Positions 1 to 8,468 of a DNA stretch of 64,000 nt are shown here, piece after piece (the first letter of the stretch is position 1; the number at the start of each line of letters is the position of its first letter). Source of the stretch: Massilia sp. erpn (GTDB lineage Bacteria > Pseudomonadota > Gammaproteobacteria > Burkholderiales > Burkholderiaceae_D); assembly GCF_024400215.1 (NCBI RefSeq), contig NZ_CP053748.1:4216001-4280000 (forward strand), written 5' to 3'. The notes below the pieces were generated by a model that was not told the DNA's origin, did not search any database, and saw only the letters and a program-made list of their open reading frames with translations. A program made the translations under genes and the position numbers.

Positions 1-207
1 TCAGTGAATCGTGTGTATCCATAGAGAGGGTAAAAGTATCGCTGCTTAAGGCTCAGCAGTCCACGACAAATTACTTCTTTGCTTATTCCGATTGGATATG
101 GAGAAGTTTTCGCATATGGAATTGCAAAACAATTCGTTTTGCTTTTGCGCCGGCCGCCGTAGTCTGAATTGACCGACAACTTTATGGAAACGAGAAGGGG
201 ACACGAG
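1..207. promoter_or_regulatory. Upstream region of the ssu cluster
   Basis: No gene is supported here. The stretch is AT-richer than the coding DNA around it. It holds a partly symmetric motif at 83-100 (TTATTCCGATTGGATATG) and a short inverted repeat at 124-142 (GCAAAAC, 5-base spacer, GTTTTGC) followed by TTTT. Sulfonate genes are commonly controlled by LysR-type CysB/Cbl/SsuR regulators that bind AT-rich sites upstream, so the first motif is a candidate operator. That assignment is inference. Confidence 0.35.
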
Positions 208-834
208 ATGAGCATACTCCTGCTGGCCGGCAGTCCGGCCATTCCATCGAATTCCAGCCGCCTGCTGTTGCACATTGGCGATCAGCTGGCGGCGCGCGGC
301 CACCGTCATTCACGGCTGCATATCCGCGACCTGCCGCCGCGCGCCCTGCTGCATGGCGATAGCGAAGAGGCGACCATCCGCCGCGCGCTGGCAGCGGTGG
401 CGGCGGCCGATGCGCTGGTGATTGCCACGCCCGTGTACAAGGCCGCCTACAGCGGCGCGCTGAAAGCCTTCCTCGACCTGCTGCCGCAGAACGGCCTTGC
501 CAATAAATACATCCTGCCCATCGCCACGGCGGGCAGCCAGTCGCACCTGCTGGCGCTGGACTATGCGCTGCGGCCCGTGCTGCAGGCGCTGGAGGCGAAG
601 AACGTGCTGACCAGCGTGTTCTGCACCACGCATCAGCTGCAATGGAACGACGATAGCGGGCTGAATCTGGCGCCGACCATCGCGGTGCGGGTGCAGGCGG
701 GCGTCGAAGAGTTGTCAGGCCTGCTGCGCCAGACGCGCCCCGCTGGCGCCAGCGTACATGCGGTCGGACCGCATGCCTTGCCCGCGCGCTCGCTGCGTGA
801 CCACCCCTATAACGCAGGCAGCCAGGCGGCATAA
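208..834 (+). CDS. ssuE: NADPH-dependent FMN reductase SsuE
   Basis: Flavodoxin-like FMN reductase of 208 residues that supplies FMNH2 to the alkanesulfonate monooxygenase SsuD in the cytoplasm. The N-terminus carries the phosphate-binding loop of the family (GSPAIPSNSSR, residues about 8-18), and the TPVYKAAYSGALK segment near residue 72 is typical of SsuE. The start at 208 is preferred over an in-frame ATG at 169 because AGAAGGGG lies seven bases upstream and the family begins near this residue. It is the first gene of ssuEADCB, with ssuA starting 10 bases after its stop. The C-terminal 30 residues look poorly conserved. Confidence 0.92.
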   Translation: MSILLLAGSPAIPSNSSRLLLHIGDQLAARGHRHSRLHIRDLPPRALLHGDSEEATIRRALAAVAAADALVIATPVYKAAYSGALKAFLDLLPQNGLANKYILPIATAGSQSHLLALDYALRPVLQALEAKNVLTSVFCTTHQLQWNDDSGLNLAPTIAVRVQAGVEELSGLLRQTRPAGASVHAVGPHALPARSLRDHPYNAGSQAA

Positions 835-844
835 GGAAAAATAT

Positions 845-1813
845 ATGAAGGTAGACAACAAGAGAGTATTACGTCGCCGTACGCTGGGCATGCTGGTGGC
901 CGGAATCGTTGCCGGCAGCTTGCCCGGCAGTGCGCGGGCACAGGGCCGGCCGGTGCTGCGCATCGGCTTGCAGAAGTACGGCACGCTGACCTTGCTGAAA
1001 GGGCGCGGCACGCTGGAGCGCCGCCTCGCCGCGCGTGGCATCGATGTGAAGTGGACCGAGTTCCCGGCCGGCCCGGTGCTGCTGGAAGGTCTGAATGTGG
1101 GCAGCATCGATTTCGGCACGGTGGGCGAAGCGCCGCCCATCTTCGCTCAGGCGGCAGGCGCGGACCTGGTCTACGTCGGCAACGAGCCGCCGTCGCCCAC
1201 CAGCGAAGCCATTGTGGTGCCGAAGAATTCCGCTTTGCGCAGCGTGGCCGATTTGAAGGGCAAGAAGGTGGCGCTGAACAAGGGCTCGAACGTGCATTAT
1301 CTGCTGCTCAAGGCGCTGGAGAAGGCTGGCCTGGCTTACCGCGATATCGAACCGGTATTCCTGCCGCCCGCCGATGCGCGCGCCGCCTTTGAGCGCGGCA
1401 GCGTCGATGCCTGGGCCATCTGGGATCCCTTCCTGGCGGCAGCCGAGAAGCAGTTGGGCGCGCGCGTGCTGGCCGATGGCCGTGGCATCGTTTCCAACCA
1501 CCAGTTCTACCTGGCTTCGCGCAGTTATGCGCAGAAGAATCCCGAGATCGTCGGCATCATCATCGACGAGCTGGCGGCGGTGGACGAGTGGGGCAAGCGC
1601 AATCAGAAGGAGGTGGCGGCGATCCTGGCGCAGCAGACCGGCCTCGATACCTCGGTGGTGGAACTGGCGGCGGCGCGTTATGCCTACGGCGTCAAGCCGG
1701 TTTCGCATGAGGTGATCCGCGAGCAGCAGAAAGTGGCGGACGCCTTCGCCGCGCTGAAGCTGATCCCGAAACCGATCGCAGTCAAGGAAGCGCTGCTGGC
1801 GCAGCAGCTTTGA
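845..1813 (+). CDS. ssuA: Aliphatic sulfonate ABC transporter substrate-binding protein SsuA
   Basis: Periplasmic binding protein of 322 residues for alkanesulfonates. A signal peptide is visible: basic start with three arginines, hydrophobic stretch, cleavage probably after SARA near residue 32. The mature part shows the SsuA/TauA pattern, with GLQKYGTL near the start, FGTVGEAPP, LKGKKVALNKGSN and DAWAIWDPF. The start at 845 (ATGAAGGTA) follows AAGGAA at 834-839 and gives the signal peptide; the longer in-frame reading from 758 would overlap ssuE and bury it. It delivers substrate to the SsuC permease and SsuB ATPase encoded downstream. Confidence 0.93.
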   Translation: MKVDNKRVLRRRTLGMLVAGIVAGSLPGSARAQGRPVLRIGLQKYGTLTLLKGRGTLERRLAARGIDVKWTEFPAGPVLLEGLNVGSIDFGTVGEAPPIFAQAAGADLVYVGNEPPSPTSEAIVVPKNSALRSVADLKGKKVALNKGSNVHYLLLKALEKAGLAYRDIEPVFLPPADARAAFERGSVDAWAIWDPFLAAAEKQLGARVLADGRGIVSNHQFYLASRSYAQKNPEIVGIIIDELAAVDEWGKRNQKEVAAILAQQTGLDTSVVELAAARYAYGVKPVSHEVIREQQKVADAFAALKLIPKPIAVKEALLAQQL

Positions 1814-1825
1814 GGAGGATGGATT

Positions 1826-2974
1826 ATGTCTTTGAATGTGTTCTGGTTCATCCCCACGCATGGCGACAGCCGTTACCTGGGCACCAGCAAGGGCGCGCGC
1901 GCGGTCGATGCCGATTATCTGAAGCAGGTTGCGGTGGCCGCCGATTCGCTGGGCTATGACGGCGTGCTGCTGCCGACCGGCCGTTCCTGCGAAGACCCAT
2001 GGATCGTCGCATCCTCGCTGATCAATGTGACCAAGAAACTGAAGTTCCTTGTGGCGGTGCGGCCGGGCCTGTCCACGCCGGGGTTGGCGGTGCGCATGGC
2101 ATCGACCTTCGACCGGCTGTCGAATGGACGGCTGCTGATCAATGTGGTGACGGGTGGCGACCCGCAGGAGCTGGAAGCCGACGGCCTGTTCGCCGATCAC
2201 GCGGAACGCTATGAGATCTCCGATGAATTCATCCGCATCTGGCGCGGTGCGCTGGCGGGCGAGGGCGGGGAAGGCGGTTTCCATTTCGATGGCAAGCATC
2301 TGCAGGTGAAAGGCGCCAAGACGCTGTATCCGCCGGTGCAGAAGCCGTATCCGCCGCTGTACTTCGGCGGCTCGTCGGAAGCGGCGCATGCGCTGGCGGC
2401 CGAGCAGATGGACGTCTACCTGACCTGGGGCGAGCCGCCGGCCGCCGTGGCCGAGAAGATCGCCGACATCCGCGCCCGCGCCGCGCGCCACGGCCGTAGC
2501 GTGCGCTTCGGCATCCGCCTGCATGTGATCGTGCGCGAAACGAATGAAGAGGCCTGGCGCGCCGCCGATGAGCTGATCAGCCATCTGGATGATGAGGTGA
2601 TCGCCAAGGCGCAGTCGGTGTTTGCGCGCATGGACTCGGAAGGCCAGCGCCGCATGGCAGCCCTGCATGGCGGACGGCGCGACAAGCTGGAAGTCTCACC
2701 CAATCTGTGGGCGGGCGTGGGCCTGGTGCGCGGCGGCGCCGGCACGGCCCTGGTCGGCGATCCGGAGACGGTGGCCGAGCGCATCCGCGAGTATGCGGCG
2801 CTGGGCATCGAGACCTTTATCTTCTCCGGCTACCCGCATCTGGAAGAATCCTACCGCGTTGCCGAGCTGCTGTTCCCGCTGCTGGGCAAAGGCCGGCACG
2901 CGGGCGAGCAGTCGCTGAGTGGACCTTTCGGCGAGGTGATGGCGACCGAGCTGCTGCCGAGGAAGGCCGCGTAA
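1826..2974 (+). CDS. ssuD: FMNH2-dependent alkanesulfonate monooxygenase SsuD
   Basis: Bacterial-luciferase-fold monooxygenase of 382 residues that releases sulfite from C2 and longer alkanesulfonates using FMNH2 from SsuE and O2. Family segments are clear: [15 protein letters not shown] at the N-terminus, [26 protein letters not shown] and [11 protein letters not shown]. The length matches known SsuD (about 380). GAGGAGG precedes the ATG. The TAA stop shares one base with the ssuC start (TAATG), which indicates translational coupling. Confidence 0.95.
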   Translation: MSLNVFWFIPTHGDSRYLGTSKGARAVDADYLKQVAVAADSLGYDGVLLPTGRSCEDPWIVASSLINVTKKLKFLVAVRPGLSTPGLAVRMASTFDRLSNGRLLINVVTGGDPQELEADGLFADHAERYEISDEFIRIWRGALAGEGGEGGFHFDGKHLQVKGAKTLYPPVQKPYPPLYFGGSSEAAHALAAEQMDVYLTWGEPPAAVAEKIADIRARAARHGRSVRFGIRLHVIVRETNEEAWRAADELISHLDDEVIAKAQSVFARMDSEGQRRMAALHGGRRDKLEVSPNLWAGVGLVRGGAGTALVGDPETVAERIREYAALGIETFIFSGYPHLEESYRVAELLFPLLGKGRHAGEQSLSGPFGEVMATELLPRKAA

Positions 2975-3753
2975 TGAGCAAGCGTTTTGCGAACCATGCC
3001 GCCTTCGCGGCGCTGGCGCCTTGGCTGCTGCCGGCGACATTGCTGATCGTGTGGGAGCTGGCGTCGCGCATCGGCTGGCTGTCCAGCCGCGTGCTGCCCG
3101 AACCCTGGGCGGTGGCGCAGGCCTTCTATACGCTGGCCGCCAGCGGCGAATTGTGGCAGCACCTCGGCAAGAGCTTGTGGCGCGCGGCGGCCGGCTTTGC
3201 CATCGGCGCCGGTAGCGGTCTGGCACTGGGCCTGCTGACGGGCAGCTTCCGCAGCGCCGCCACGCTGCTCGACACGACGCTGCAAATGATCCGCAATATC
3301 CCGGCGCTGGCCCTGATCCCGCTGGTGATCCTGTGGTTCGGCATCGACGAAAGCGCCAAGCTGTTCCTGCTGGCGGTAGGCGTGTTCTTCCCGGTCTACC
3401 TGAATACCTTTCACGGCATCCGCAACGCCGACCAGAGCCTGATCGAGATGGCGCGCAGCTACGGCCTGCACGGCTGGGCCTTGTACCGCGATGTGATCCT
3501 GCCGGGCGCCTTGCCTTCGATCCTGGTGGGCGTGCGCTTTGCGCTTGGCCTGGTATGGGTGCTGCTGATCGTGGCCGAAACCATTTCGGCGCAGGCGGGC
3601 ATCGGTTATATGACGATGAATGCACGCGAGTTCCTGCAAACCGATGTGGTGCTGGTCGGGATTCTGCTGTACGCCTTGCTGGGCAAGGCTGCCGATCTGC
3701 TGGCGCGCGCTTTGGAGCGCCATTTCCTGAGCTGGAATCCAGCTTACCGTTAA
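2974..3753 (+). CDS. ssuC: Aliphatic sulfonate ABC transporter permease SsuC
   Basis: Inner-membrane permease of 259 residues with several hydrophobic segments and the BPD-type EAA loop [17 protein letters not shown] near residue 170, which contacts the ATPase. The true start is the ATG at 2974, overlapping the ssuD stop. A longer in-frame extension back to 2707 lies inside ssuD and is not family-like. It forms the channel that pairs with SsuA and SsuB. Confidence 0.93.
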   Translation: MSKRFANHAAFAALAPWLLPATLLIVWELASRIGWLSSRVLPEPWAVAQAFYTLAASGELWQHLGKSLWRAAAGFAIGAGSGLALGLLTGSFRSAATLLDTTLQMIRNIPALALIPLVILWFGIDESAKLFLLAVGVFFPVYLNTFHGIRNADQSLIEMARSYGLHGWALYRDVILPGALPSILVGVRFALGLVWVLLIVAETISAQAGIGYMTMNAREFLQTDVVLVGILLYALLGKAADLLARALERHFLSWNPAYR

Positions 3754-3763
3754 GGAGAAAACG

Positions 3764-4618
3764 ATGCTTCTGTCTCCGGTTTCCATCGATACCGATCTGT
3801 ATTACTACGTTGACCCGCCCGAACCGGCGCCGCCGCCGCGCGCGCGCAGCCTGAATGCGCGGCTGGGCGTCAGCGTCAAGCTGCATGGCTTGAGCAAGTC
3901 TTATACGCAGACGCGGCCCGTGCTGGACCAGGTGGACCTGCACATCCGTCCGGGCGAATTCGTCGCCGTGGTCGGGCGCAGCGGCTGCGGCAAGAGCACG
4001 CTGCTGCGCACCATCGCCCAGCTGGAGCAGGCCGACGCCGGCCGCGTGGATATCGCGGGCGGGCGCATCGAGACCGAGCTGCGCATCATGTTCCAGGAAG
4101 CGCGCCTGCTGCCGTGGAAGACGGTATTGGAAAACGTGGGTCTCGGCGCGCGCCACAGCTGGTATGCGGCGGCCGCCTCGCTGGCCGCCGTCGGCCTGGG
4201 CGACCGCTGCGACGACTGGCCGGCCGAACTCTCGGGCGGCCAGCGCCAGCGCGTGGCCCTGGCGCGCGCGCTGCTGCACGAGCCAAATGTGCTGCTGCTG
4301 GACGAGCCTTTGGGCGCGCTTGATGCGCTGACCCGCATCGAGATGCAGCAGCTGATCGAGTCGCTGTGGCGCGAACGCGGCTTCACCGCCGTGCTGGTCA
4401 CGCATGATGTGCAGGAAGCGCTGGCCCTGGCCGACCGCGTGCTGCTGATCGAGGATGGCCGCATCGCGCTTGATCTGCCGGTGAATCTGCCGCGTCCGCG
4501 CCAGCGCGGCAGCGCCGCTTTCGCCGCACTCGAAGAGCAGTTGCTGAACCGCCTGCTGCAACCATCCGCCGCATCCGCGCCGCCGCAATACCCTCTGAGC
4601 CAGCCTGCCGCCGCCTGA
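3764..4618 (+). CDS. ssuB: Aliphatic sulfonate ABC transporter ATP-binding protein SsuB
   Basis: ABC ATPase of 284 residues. Walker [10 protein letters not shown] is at 71-79, the Q-loop within [11 protein letters not shown] near 108, the signature LSGGQRQR at 156-163 and Walker B VLLLDEP at 176-182, followed by the D-loop GALDA and an H-loop in LVTHDV. The first 35 residues are a proline-rich extension ([11 protein letters not shown]) that the core family lacks; TAAGGAGAAAACG supports this start. It energises SsuABC and is the last gene of the cluster. No clear intrinsic terminator follows. Confidence 0.93.
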   Translation: MLLSPVSIDTDLYYYVDPPEPAPPPRARSLNARLGVSVKLHGLSKSYTQTRPVLDQVDLHIRPGEFVAVVGRSGCGKSTLLRTIAQLEQADAGRVDIAGGRIETELRIMFQEARLLPWKTVLENVGLGARHSWYAAAASLAAVGLGDRCDDWPAELSGGQRQRVALARALLHEPNVLLLDEPLGALDALTRIEMQQLIESLWRERGFTAVLVTHDVQEALALADRVLLIEDGRIALDLPVNLPRPRQRGSAAFAALEEQLLNRLLQPSAASAPPQYPLSQPAAA

Positions 4619-4702
4619 GCACCTTTAAAACCGCCAGGGCGGCGGCCTTCCCATTCCCGCGTTATCATCATGGCACTGCCGTTTTGGCAGGCGCATCCGC
4701 AT

Positions 4703-4745
4703 TATCGATTTTCTCGATAGTAAAACGGTAAATTATGCGTTTTAC
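4703..4745. promoter_or_regulatory. Two inverted repeats upstream of yceI
   Basis: Two back-to-back perfect inverted repeats lie 50-95 bases before the yceI start: TATCGA / TCGATA with a 5-base spacer (4703-4719) and GTAAAACG / CGTTTTAC with a 10-base spacer (4720-4745). The surroundings are AT-rich. The second has the geometry of an operator for a dimeric regulator. The bound protein is unknown. Confidence 0.4.
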
Positions 4746-4797
4746 ACGGATATTCATCCATGTGCATAATCGGTTCCATCTTTTAATCGGAGTCCAC

Positions 4798-5364
4798 ATG
4801 AAAAAACTGCTCGCCCTCGCACTGGCCGCCGGCTTCTCGCTGTCCGCCTTCGCCGCCCCGGAAACCTTCGTCATCGACGGCAACCACACCTATCCGCGCT
4901 TCGAATACAGCCACTTCGGCTATTCGACCCAGGTGGGCCGTTTCGACAAGACCAGCGGCAAGATCGTTATCGACCGCGCCGCCAAAACCGGTTCCGTTGA
5001 CGTGACCATCGACAGCAAATCCGTCGATTCCGGCAACGATACCTTCAACAGCCACCTGCAGGGCGCGGACTTCTTCGACACCGCCAAGTATCCGACCATC
5101 ACCTACAAGTCCACCAAATTCAACTTCAGCGGCGACAAGCTGGCTTCGGTCGAAGGCAATCTGACCGTGAAGGGCGTGACCAAGCCCGTGACGCTGGAAG
5201 TGACATCCTTCCACTGCGCCCAGCACCCGATGCTGAAGCGCGACGCCTGCGGCGCCAACGCCGTGGCCAAGATCAAACGCACCGAGTTCAATGCCGGCAA
5301 GTATGCGCCTGCCGTCAGCGACGATGTGACCCTGACCTTCGCCATCGAATCGATCAAGGAATAA
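4798..5364 (+). CDS. YceI family periplasmic protein
   Basis: Secreted lipocalin-like protein of 188 residues in the YceI family, which binds isoprenoid or other amphiphilic ligands in a beta barrel. The signal peptide is MKKLLALALAAGFSLSAFA, cut before APETF. Family features are the opening FVIDGNHTYPRFEYSHFG, SVDVTIDSKSVDSGN, LTVKGVTKPVTLEV and FNAGKYAPAVSDDV. The start at 4798 is chosen for the signal peptide and GGAGT upstream, not the in-frame ATG at 4735. Two cysteines (in HCAQHP and DACGAN) could form a disulfide. Inverted repeats lie upstream and a terminator downstream, so it is probably monocistronic. Confidence 0.9.
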   Translation: MKKLLALALAAGFSLSAFAAPETFVIDGNHTYPRFEYSHFGYSTQVGRFDKTSGKIVIDRAAKTGSVDVTIDSKSVDSGNDTFNSHLQGADFFDTAKYPTITYKSTKFNFSGDKLASVEGNLTVKGVTKPVTLEVTSFHCAQHPMLKRDACGANAVAKIKRTEFNAGKYAPAVSDDVTLTFAIESIKE

Positions 5365-5393
5365 GGCAAGGGCGGCTTCCGCCTGTCCGGAAT

Positions 5394-5421
5394 GGCCCGC
5401 TGCGCGCGGGCCGTTTGTGTT
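5394..5421 (+). terminator. Intrinsic terminator after yceI
   Basis: GGCCCGC, a five-base loop and GCGGGCC, followed by GTTTGTGTTT, 30 bases after the yceI stop. It lies between convergent genes. Confidence 0.65.
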
Positions 5422-5438
5422 TACAGCGGCATGGCGCC

Positions 5439-6023
5439 TCAGACCAGGCCCAGGGCGCCCAGCAGCGCACCGGCCGCCAGCAGCCACAGCAGATGGAGGC
5501 GGGTGCGCCAGACGATGAGGCCGGCCACGATAGACAGCAGCCACAACGGCCAATGCGTGGCGGCATCCTGATCGGCGCCACCCAGGATCAAACCGGTCGA
5601 CACCAGCATCGCAATCACCACCGGCGCCATGCCCTGCTTGAAAGCGCGTACGGCGCGCAACTCGCGGTTGCGGTGGCCCCAGCCGGCCGCCAGCAGCGCC
5701 AGCACGCTGCTGGGCAGCATGATGCCCACCATGGTCACCAGCACGCCCAGCACGGCGGCTGCATAACTGCCCGCATTCAGGCCCACATTCCAGCCCATCA
5801 GGGCTACGAACAGCACATTCGGCCCCGGTGCGGCCTGGGCGATAGCGATCGATTCATTGAACTGGGTCTGGCTCAGCCAGCCGTGCTGTTCGACCAGGAA
5901 GCGGTGCATCTCGGCCGTGGTCGAGATCGCCCCGCCCACCGACATGCAGGACAGCAGCAGATACTGGCCGAACAGCTGCAGCCAGTCATTCCAGCTAAGC
6001 ACGATATGCAAGGGCGCGTTCAT
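5439..6023 (-). CDS. Chromate transporter family protein (second half of a split pair)
   Basis: Membrane protein of 194 residues with a single CHR (chromate ion transporter) domain. The N-terminal region has the helix followed by PGPNVLFVALMGWNVG, the conserved motif of the family, and about six hydrophobic segments follow. Short CHR proteins come as adjacent gene pairs whose products together replace a full-length ChrA; this gene overlaps its partner by four bases (ATGA). The start at 6023 is fixed by that overlap, and an in-frame extension to 6428 lies inside the partner. Substrate (chromate, sulfate or other) cannot be told from sequence. Confidence 0.85.
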   Translation of the reverse strand: MNAPLHIVLSWNDWLQLFGQYLLLSCMSVGGAISTTAEMHRFLVEQHGWLSQTQFNESIAIAQAAPGPNVLFVALMGWNVGLNAGSYAAAVLGVLVTMVGIMLPSSVLALLAAGWGHRNRELRAVRAFKQGMAPVVIAMLVSTGLILGGADQDAATHWPLWLLSIVAGLIVWRTRLHLLWLLAAGALLGALGLV

Positions 6024-6589
6024 GGCTTCAGCCGGCGGTAAGTCAGCACGCAGCTCAGGCCGCCGATGCCGATCAGGGTCGCCAGCATCGGCAGGTGCAG
6101 CAAGGCCATGAAGATCAGGCCCAGCAGGGCAAAGCCCAAGGTCAGCGGCAAGGGCAGGGGATGGTTTTTCAGCGCCGTCGCCAGTTTGACCCCGGTGGCC
6201 GCGATCAGTCCGGCGGCCACGGCCGCCATGCCGCGCAGCGCGCCGGCCACCTGCGGATAGCTGGAGAATTCGCCATACAGGCTGGCCAGGCCCAGCGCCA
6301 CCAGCAGCGGAATCAGCAGCATGCCGCCCATGGCCGCCAGCGCGCCCGGCAGGCCGAAGTAGCGCGCGCCGATCATCATGCTCATATTGACCACATTCGG
6401 CCCGGGCATGCTTTGTGCGACCGACCATTCTTCCAGGAATTCCTCCTGGGTCAGCCAGCGCTTGCGCTCGACCAGTTCGTGCTGGACCACGGCCACCACG
6501 CCGCCGAAGCCCTGCAGGGCGAGCAGGGTGAAGGAGATGAAGAGGTCGGTAAGGGACTGGGGACGGGGGCGGTCGGCGCTGTTTTCCAT
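6020..6589 (-). CDS. Chromate transporter family protein (first half of a split pair)
   Basis: CHR-domain membrane protein of 189 residues. It shows the family opening (LFISFTLLALQGFGGV), then EEFLEEWSVAQSMPGPNVVN and repeated hydrophobic helices. The start at 6589 (MENSADRP) is preferred over the in-frame 6625. Translation is coupled to the downstream half by an ATGA overlap. The two halves probably insert with opposite topology, as described for short-chain CHR pairs. Confidence 0.85.
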   Translation of the reverse strand: MENSADRPRPQSLTDLFISFTLLALQGFGGVVAVVQHELVERKRWLTQEEFLEEWSVAQSMPGPNVVNMSMMIGARYFGLPGALAAMGGMLLIPLLVALGLASLYGEFSSYPQVAGALRGMAAVAAGLIAATGVKLATALKNHPLPLPLTLGFALLGLIFMALLHLPMLATLIGIGGLSCVLTYRRLKP

Positions 6590-6784
6590 GATGGGATTAT
6601 CAATTGCTGTCTGCTCCCTGTCCATTCCGCATTACTGCTTCCGAGCAAGCTTGCAAGTTGGAAGAAAATCCGCGCAATCATGGAAAGCTGCCATTGACTT
6701 TGGCAGTTGGTGTCGGATACTCCTCTCAGACTGCCGCGGGAACGGCAGCATTCCTAAAATTACTTAATCGCTGGAAGGATCATG

Positions 6785-7009
6785 ATGGACGTTTCGACTC
6801 TCCACCCGCATCACCTGGCCGAAGTAAGCGAGCTGTTTCAGCAGCGCACGGATTTGCAGAGCAGCGCGATCGTGGACAAGGGCATTGCCGTACAGGATTG
6901 CTTCAATACCATGTGTGCCATCGAGTACCTGAAGTCGCACAACATCAATCCGCAAGTCATTGAAAGGGTCTTGCTGCAACCCGAATTGCGGCGCCGCCTG
7001 GTGCACTGA
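6785..7009 (+). CDS. Small uncharacterised protein
   Basis: A 74-residue cytoplasmic protein without recognised domains; the middle is DCFNTMCAIEYLKSHNINP, a helical stretch, and the end LLQPELRRRLVH is basic. An ATG at 6782 is also possible, but AAGGA at 6775-6779 is correctly spaced (five bases) only for 6785. Support for being real: good ribosome site, sensible composition, its own strong terminator 16 bases downstream and a non-coding upstream region. Function unknown. Confidence 0.7.
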   Translation: MDVSTLHPHHLAEVSELFQQRTDLQSSAIVDKGIAVQDCFNTMCAIEYLKSHNINPQVIERVLLQPELRRRLVH

Positions 7010-7024
7010 GGCATCGGTCGCGGG

Positions 7025-7048
7025 CATTCCGCCCAGCCGGGCGGAATG
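7025..7048 (+). terminator. Intrinsic terminator of the small gene at 6785
   Basis: Perfect 10-base stem (CATTCCGCCC / GGGCGGAATG) with loop AGCC, followed by TTATGTTATT, directly after the gene. Confidence 0.75.
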
Positions 7049-7136
7049 TTATGTTATTCACAAAAATTGTCTTTTTTGAATCGGCGTAATTTTTTCGCCA
7101 TTCTTGCTGTGTGAGAATTTGTGATAATTTAAGTGT

Positions 7137-7310
7137 TTGATTTTATTGGCTAAATTTATTGCCCACCGAATGGGCAGTTTGTTATAGATGGCGTCGTTAC
7201 GGGCTGTTTGCCTTGTCAAGCCAGCCTTATCAACAAAGATATCCACAATCGATGTGGATATTTCAAAAAGCGCTTTACAATCCGTTACTTAGGAAGAGAT
7301 AGCTGAGCTG
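7137..7310 (+). repeat. DnaA-box-like intergenic repeat, copy A
   Basis: Landmarks in order: TTGATTTTA (7137), AATGGGCA (7169), TTGTCAAG (7213), TTATCAACA (7227), then an inverted pair ATATCCACA (7239-7247) / TGTGGATAT (7253-7261), GCTTTA (7272) and CTTAGGAAGAGAT. Copy B at 8279 has the same landmarks at the same distances (32, 44 and 26 bases). TTATCCACA is the consensus DnaA box; copy A boxes differ from it by one base. Confidence 0.7.
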
Positions 7311-7391
7311 GGAATAGGAAAGTCTGTGGCCGCGCGAGCCAATCTGCGGCATACGGCGATGGAAGTCGGGCTGTATGCCTGTACAGTAATT

Positions 7392-8105
7392 CTACAGTAT
7401 CTTTCCGCTGACCGTAAACTGCCCGTTTTCGGAGCTTGGCGTGGCGTTGAGGGCGACCCGGCTGGGCGGTTCGCCGATGCTGAGCTCGCCCGACCAGCTG
7501 TCGCCCTGCTGCAGCGCCAGTAGGGCCGCCGCCGCCTGCTGTTCATGGCGCTGTGCCTTGTCCAGCTCGGCTTGCAGGGCAGCGATGCGCTGTTCCGATT
7601 CCTGCAGGCCGGCATAGCCGCGCAGCGAGGAAATCACCGTGGTAAACAGCTTGCGCGTGGTCAGGTCGCTCTTGCACCAGAAATCGTTGATGTCGTAATC
7701 GAGGATGATGCTGTGCTCCAGCGCCTGGCCGGGTTGGCCCGTGCGCAGCACGATGCGCACCAGCTTGTTGTGCAGCACTTCGCGCACCTTGGTGGCGACC
7801 TTCAGGCCGGCGTCGCTGGTCTCCATGATCACATCGAGCAGGATCAGGGCAATATCCGGCGTACTGCGCAGGATATTGATGGCCTCGTCGCCGCTATAGG
7901 CGTGCAGGAAACTCAGGCGGCGGCCCATGAAACAGGCGTTGCTGAGGGAGAATTTGGTGACCACATGCACGTCCACATCGTCATCGACGATCAGGACGCG
8001 CCATGGCTCCGGGCTGGCGGCTGGGTTTTGCTCCTCCGGAGTGGGAGCCTCATCTTCTATCATCCAGTTGGTACTGGCGTCGTCGTCTGTTGCTTTCGCG
8101 TCCAT
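7392..8105 (-). CDS. Response regulator receiver protein without a recognised output domain
   Basis: A 237-residue protein. Residues about 35-165 form a receiver domain: acidic pocket in LIVDDDVDVH (38-47), phosphoacceptor D91 in LILLDVIMET, the switch Thr in VLRTGQPG and the conserved Lys in FWCKSDL. This sequence style matches the N-terminal receivers of DUF3369-type regulators, which normally continue into a GAF-like and a c-di-GMP output domain. Here it is followed only by a coiled coil (SEQRIAALQAELDKAQRHEQ) and a short polar tail. The start at 8105 is favoured over the in-frame 8126. It may act by protein contact; the partner kinase is not adjacent. Confidence 0.82.
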   Translation of the reverse strand: MDAKATDDDASTNWMIEDEAPTPEEQNPAASPEPWRVLIVDDDVDVHVVTKFSLSNACFMGRRLSFLHAYSGDEAINILRSTPDIALILLDVIMETSDAGLKVATKVREVLHNKLVRIVLRTGQPGQALEHSIILDYDINDFWCKSDLTTRKLFTTVISSLRGYAGLQESEQRIAALQAELDKAQRHEQQAAAALLALQQGDSWSGELSIGEPPSRVALNATPSSENGQFTVSGKIL

Positions 8106-8468
8106 GCAGTATCCCTGGCTAGTCAATCAAGCAGCTACCATAGTGGTGACACTATTCCTCGCTAGTATTTTTGTCAAAGGATTCAAGCGTCTGTTGTGCA
8201 CCAAGATGGGCGGCGAAAAATAAATTTTCAAGAGGCGGGAAAACGCTTTGATTTTGCGCAAATGGCACGTGCAACTCATTGATTTTAAAGAGGTAAATAT
8301 TTGCCTGAAGAATGGGCAATTTGTTGAAACCCGCGCCAGTGCTGGCCTCCCGGCTTGTCAAGATGGGCTTTTCCACATCTTTATCCACAGCGGAAGTGGA
8401 TAACTCGAAAATCTGCTTTAAAAACGTCTTCTTAGCGGAGATTTGTGAGGAGAAGCTTCACTTATGCG
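8106..8468. other. Gene-free stretch upstream of the receiver gene
   Basis: Must hold the promoter of the leftward receiver gene (start 8105). The half nearer 8468 is copy B of the DnaA-box-like repeat. A 78-codon leftward frame at 8152-8388 lacks a ribosome site; its short similarity (NKLPI) to the frame in copy A comes from the shared DNA repeat. Confidence 0.55.
8279..8460 (+). repeat. DnaA-box-like intergenic repeat, copy B
   Basis: Landmarks: TTGATTTTA (8279), AATGGGCA (8311), TTGTCAAG (8355), TTTCCACAT (8370), the exact DnaA box TTATCCACA (8381-8389), its inverted near-copy AGTGGATAA (8395-8403), GCTTTA (8415) and CTTAGCGGAGAT. It is diverged from copy A in sequence but keeps order and spacing. 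Confidence 0.7.

Larger units (their letters stand above)
7010..7391. other. Gene-free stretch between convergent genes
   Basis: Contains the terminator at 7025 and then an AT-rich segment holding copy A of the DnaA-box-like repeat (about 7137-7310). A 62-codon leftward frame at 7058-7246 exists but has no ribosome site and is explained by the repeat. Nothing else is seen between 7310 and the stop of the receiver gene at 7392. Confidence 0.6.

Noticed and set aside
869..2668. A 599-codon leftward frame opposite ssuA and ssuD
   Set aside because: Shadow of strongly recognised genes on the other strand.
7058..8388. Two small leftward frames (7058-7246 and 8152-8388) with a shared NKLPI string
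   Set aside because: The likeness comes from the shared DNA repeat; neither has a ribosome site, and the rest of the translations do not align.
7137..8460. A replication origin at the DnaA-box repeats
   Set aside because: No dnaA, dnaN, rpmH, parAB or rep gene is nearby and each copy has only two to three boxes, so a chromosomal or plasmid origin is not supported.
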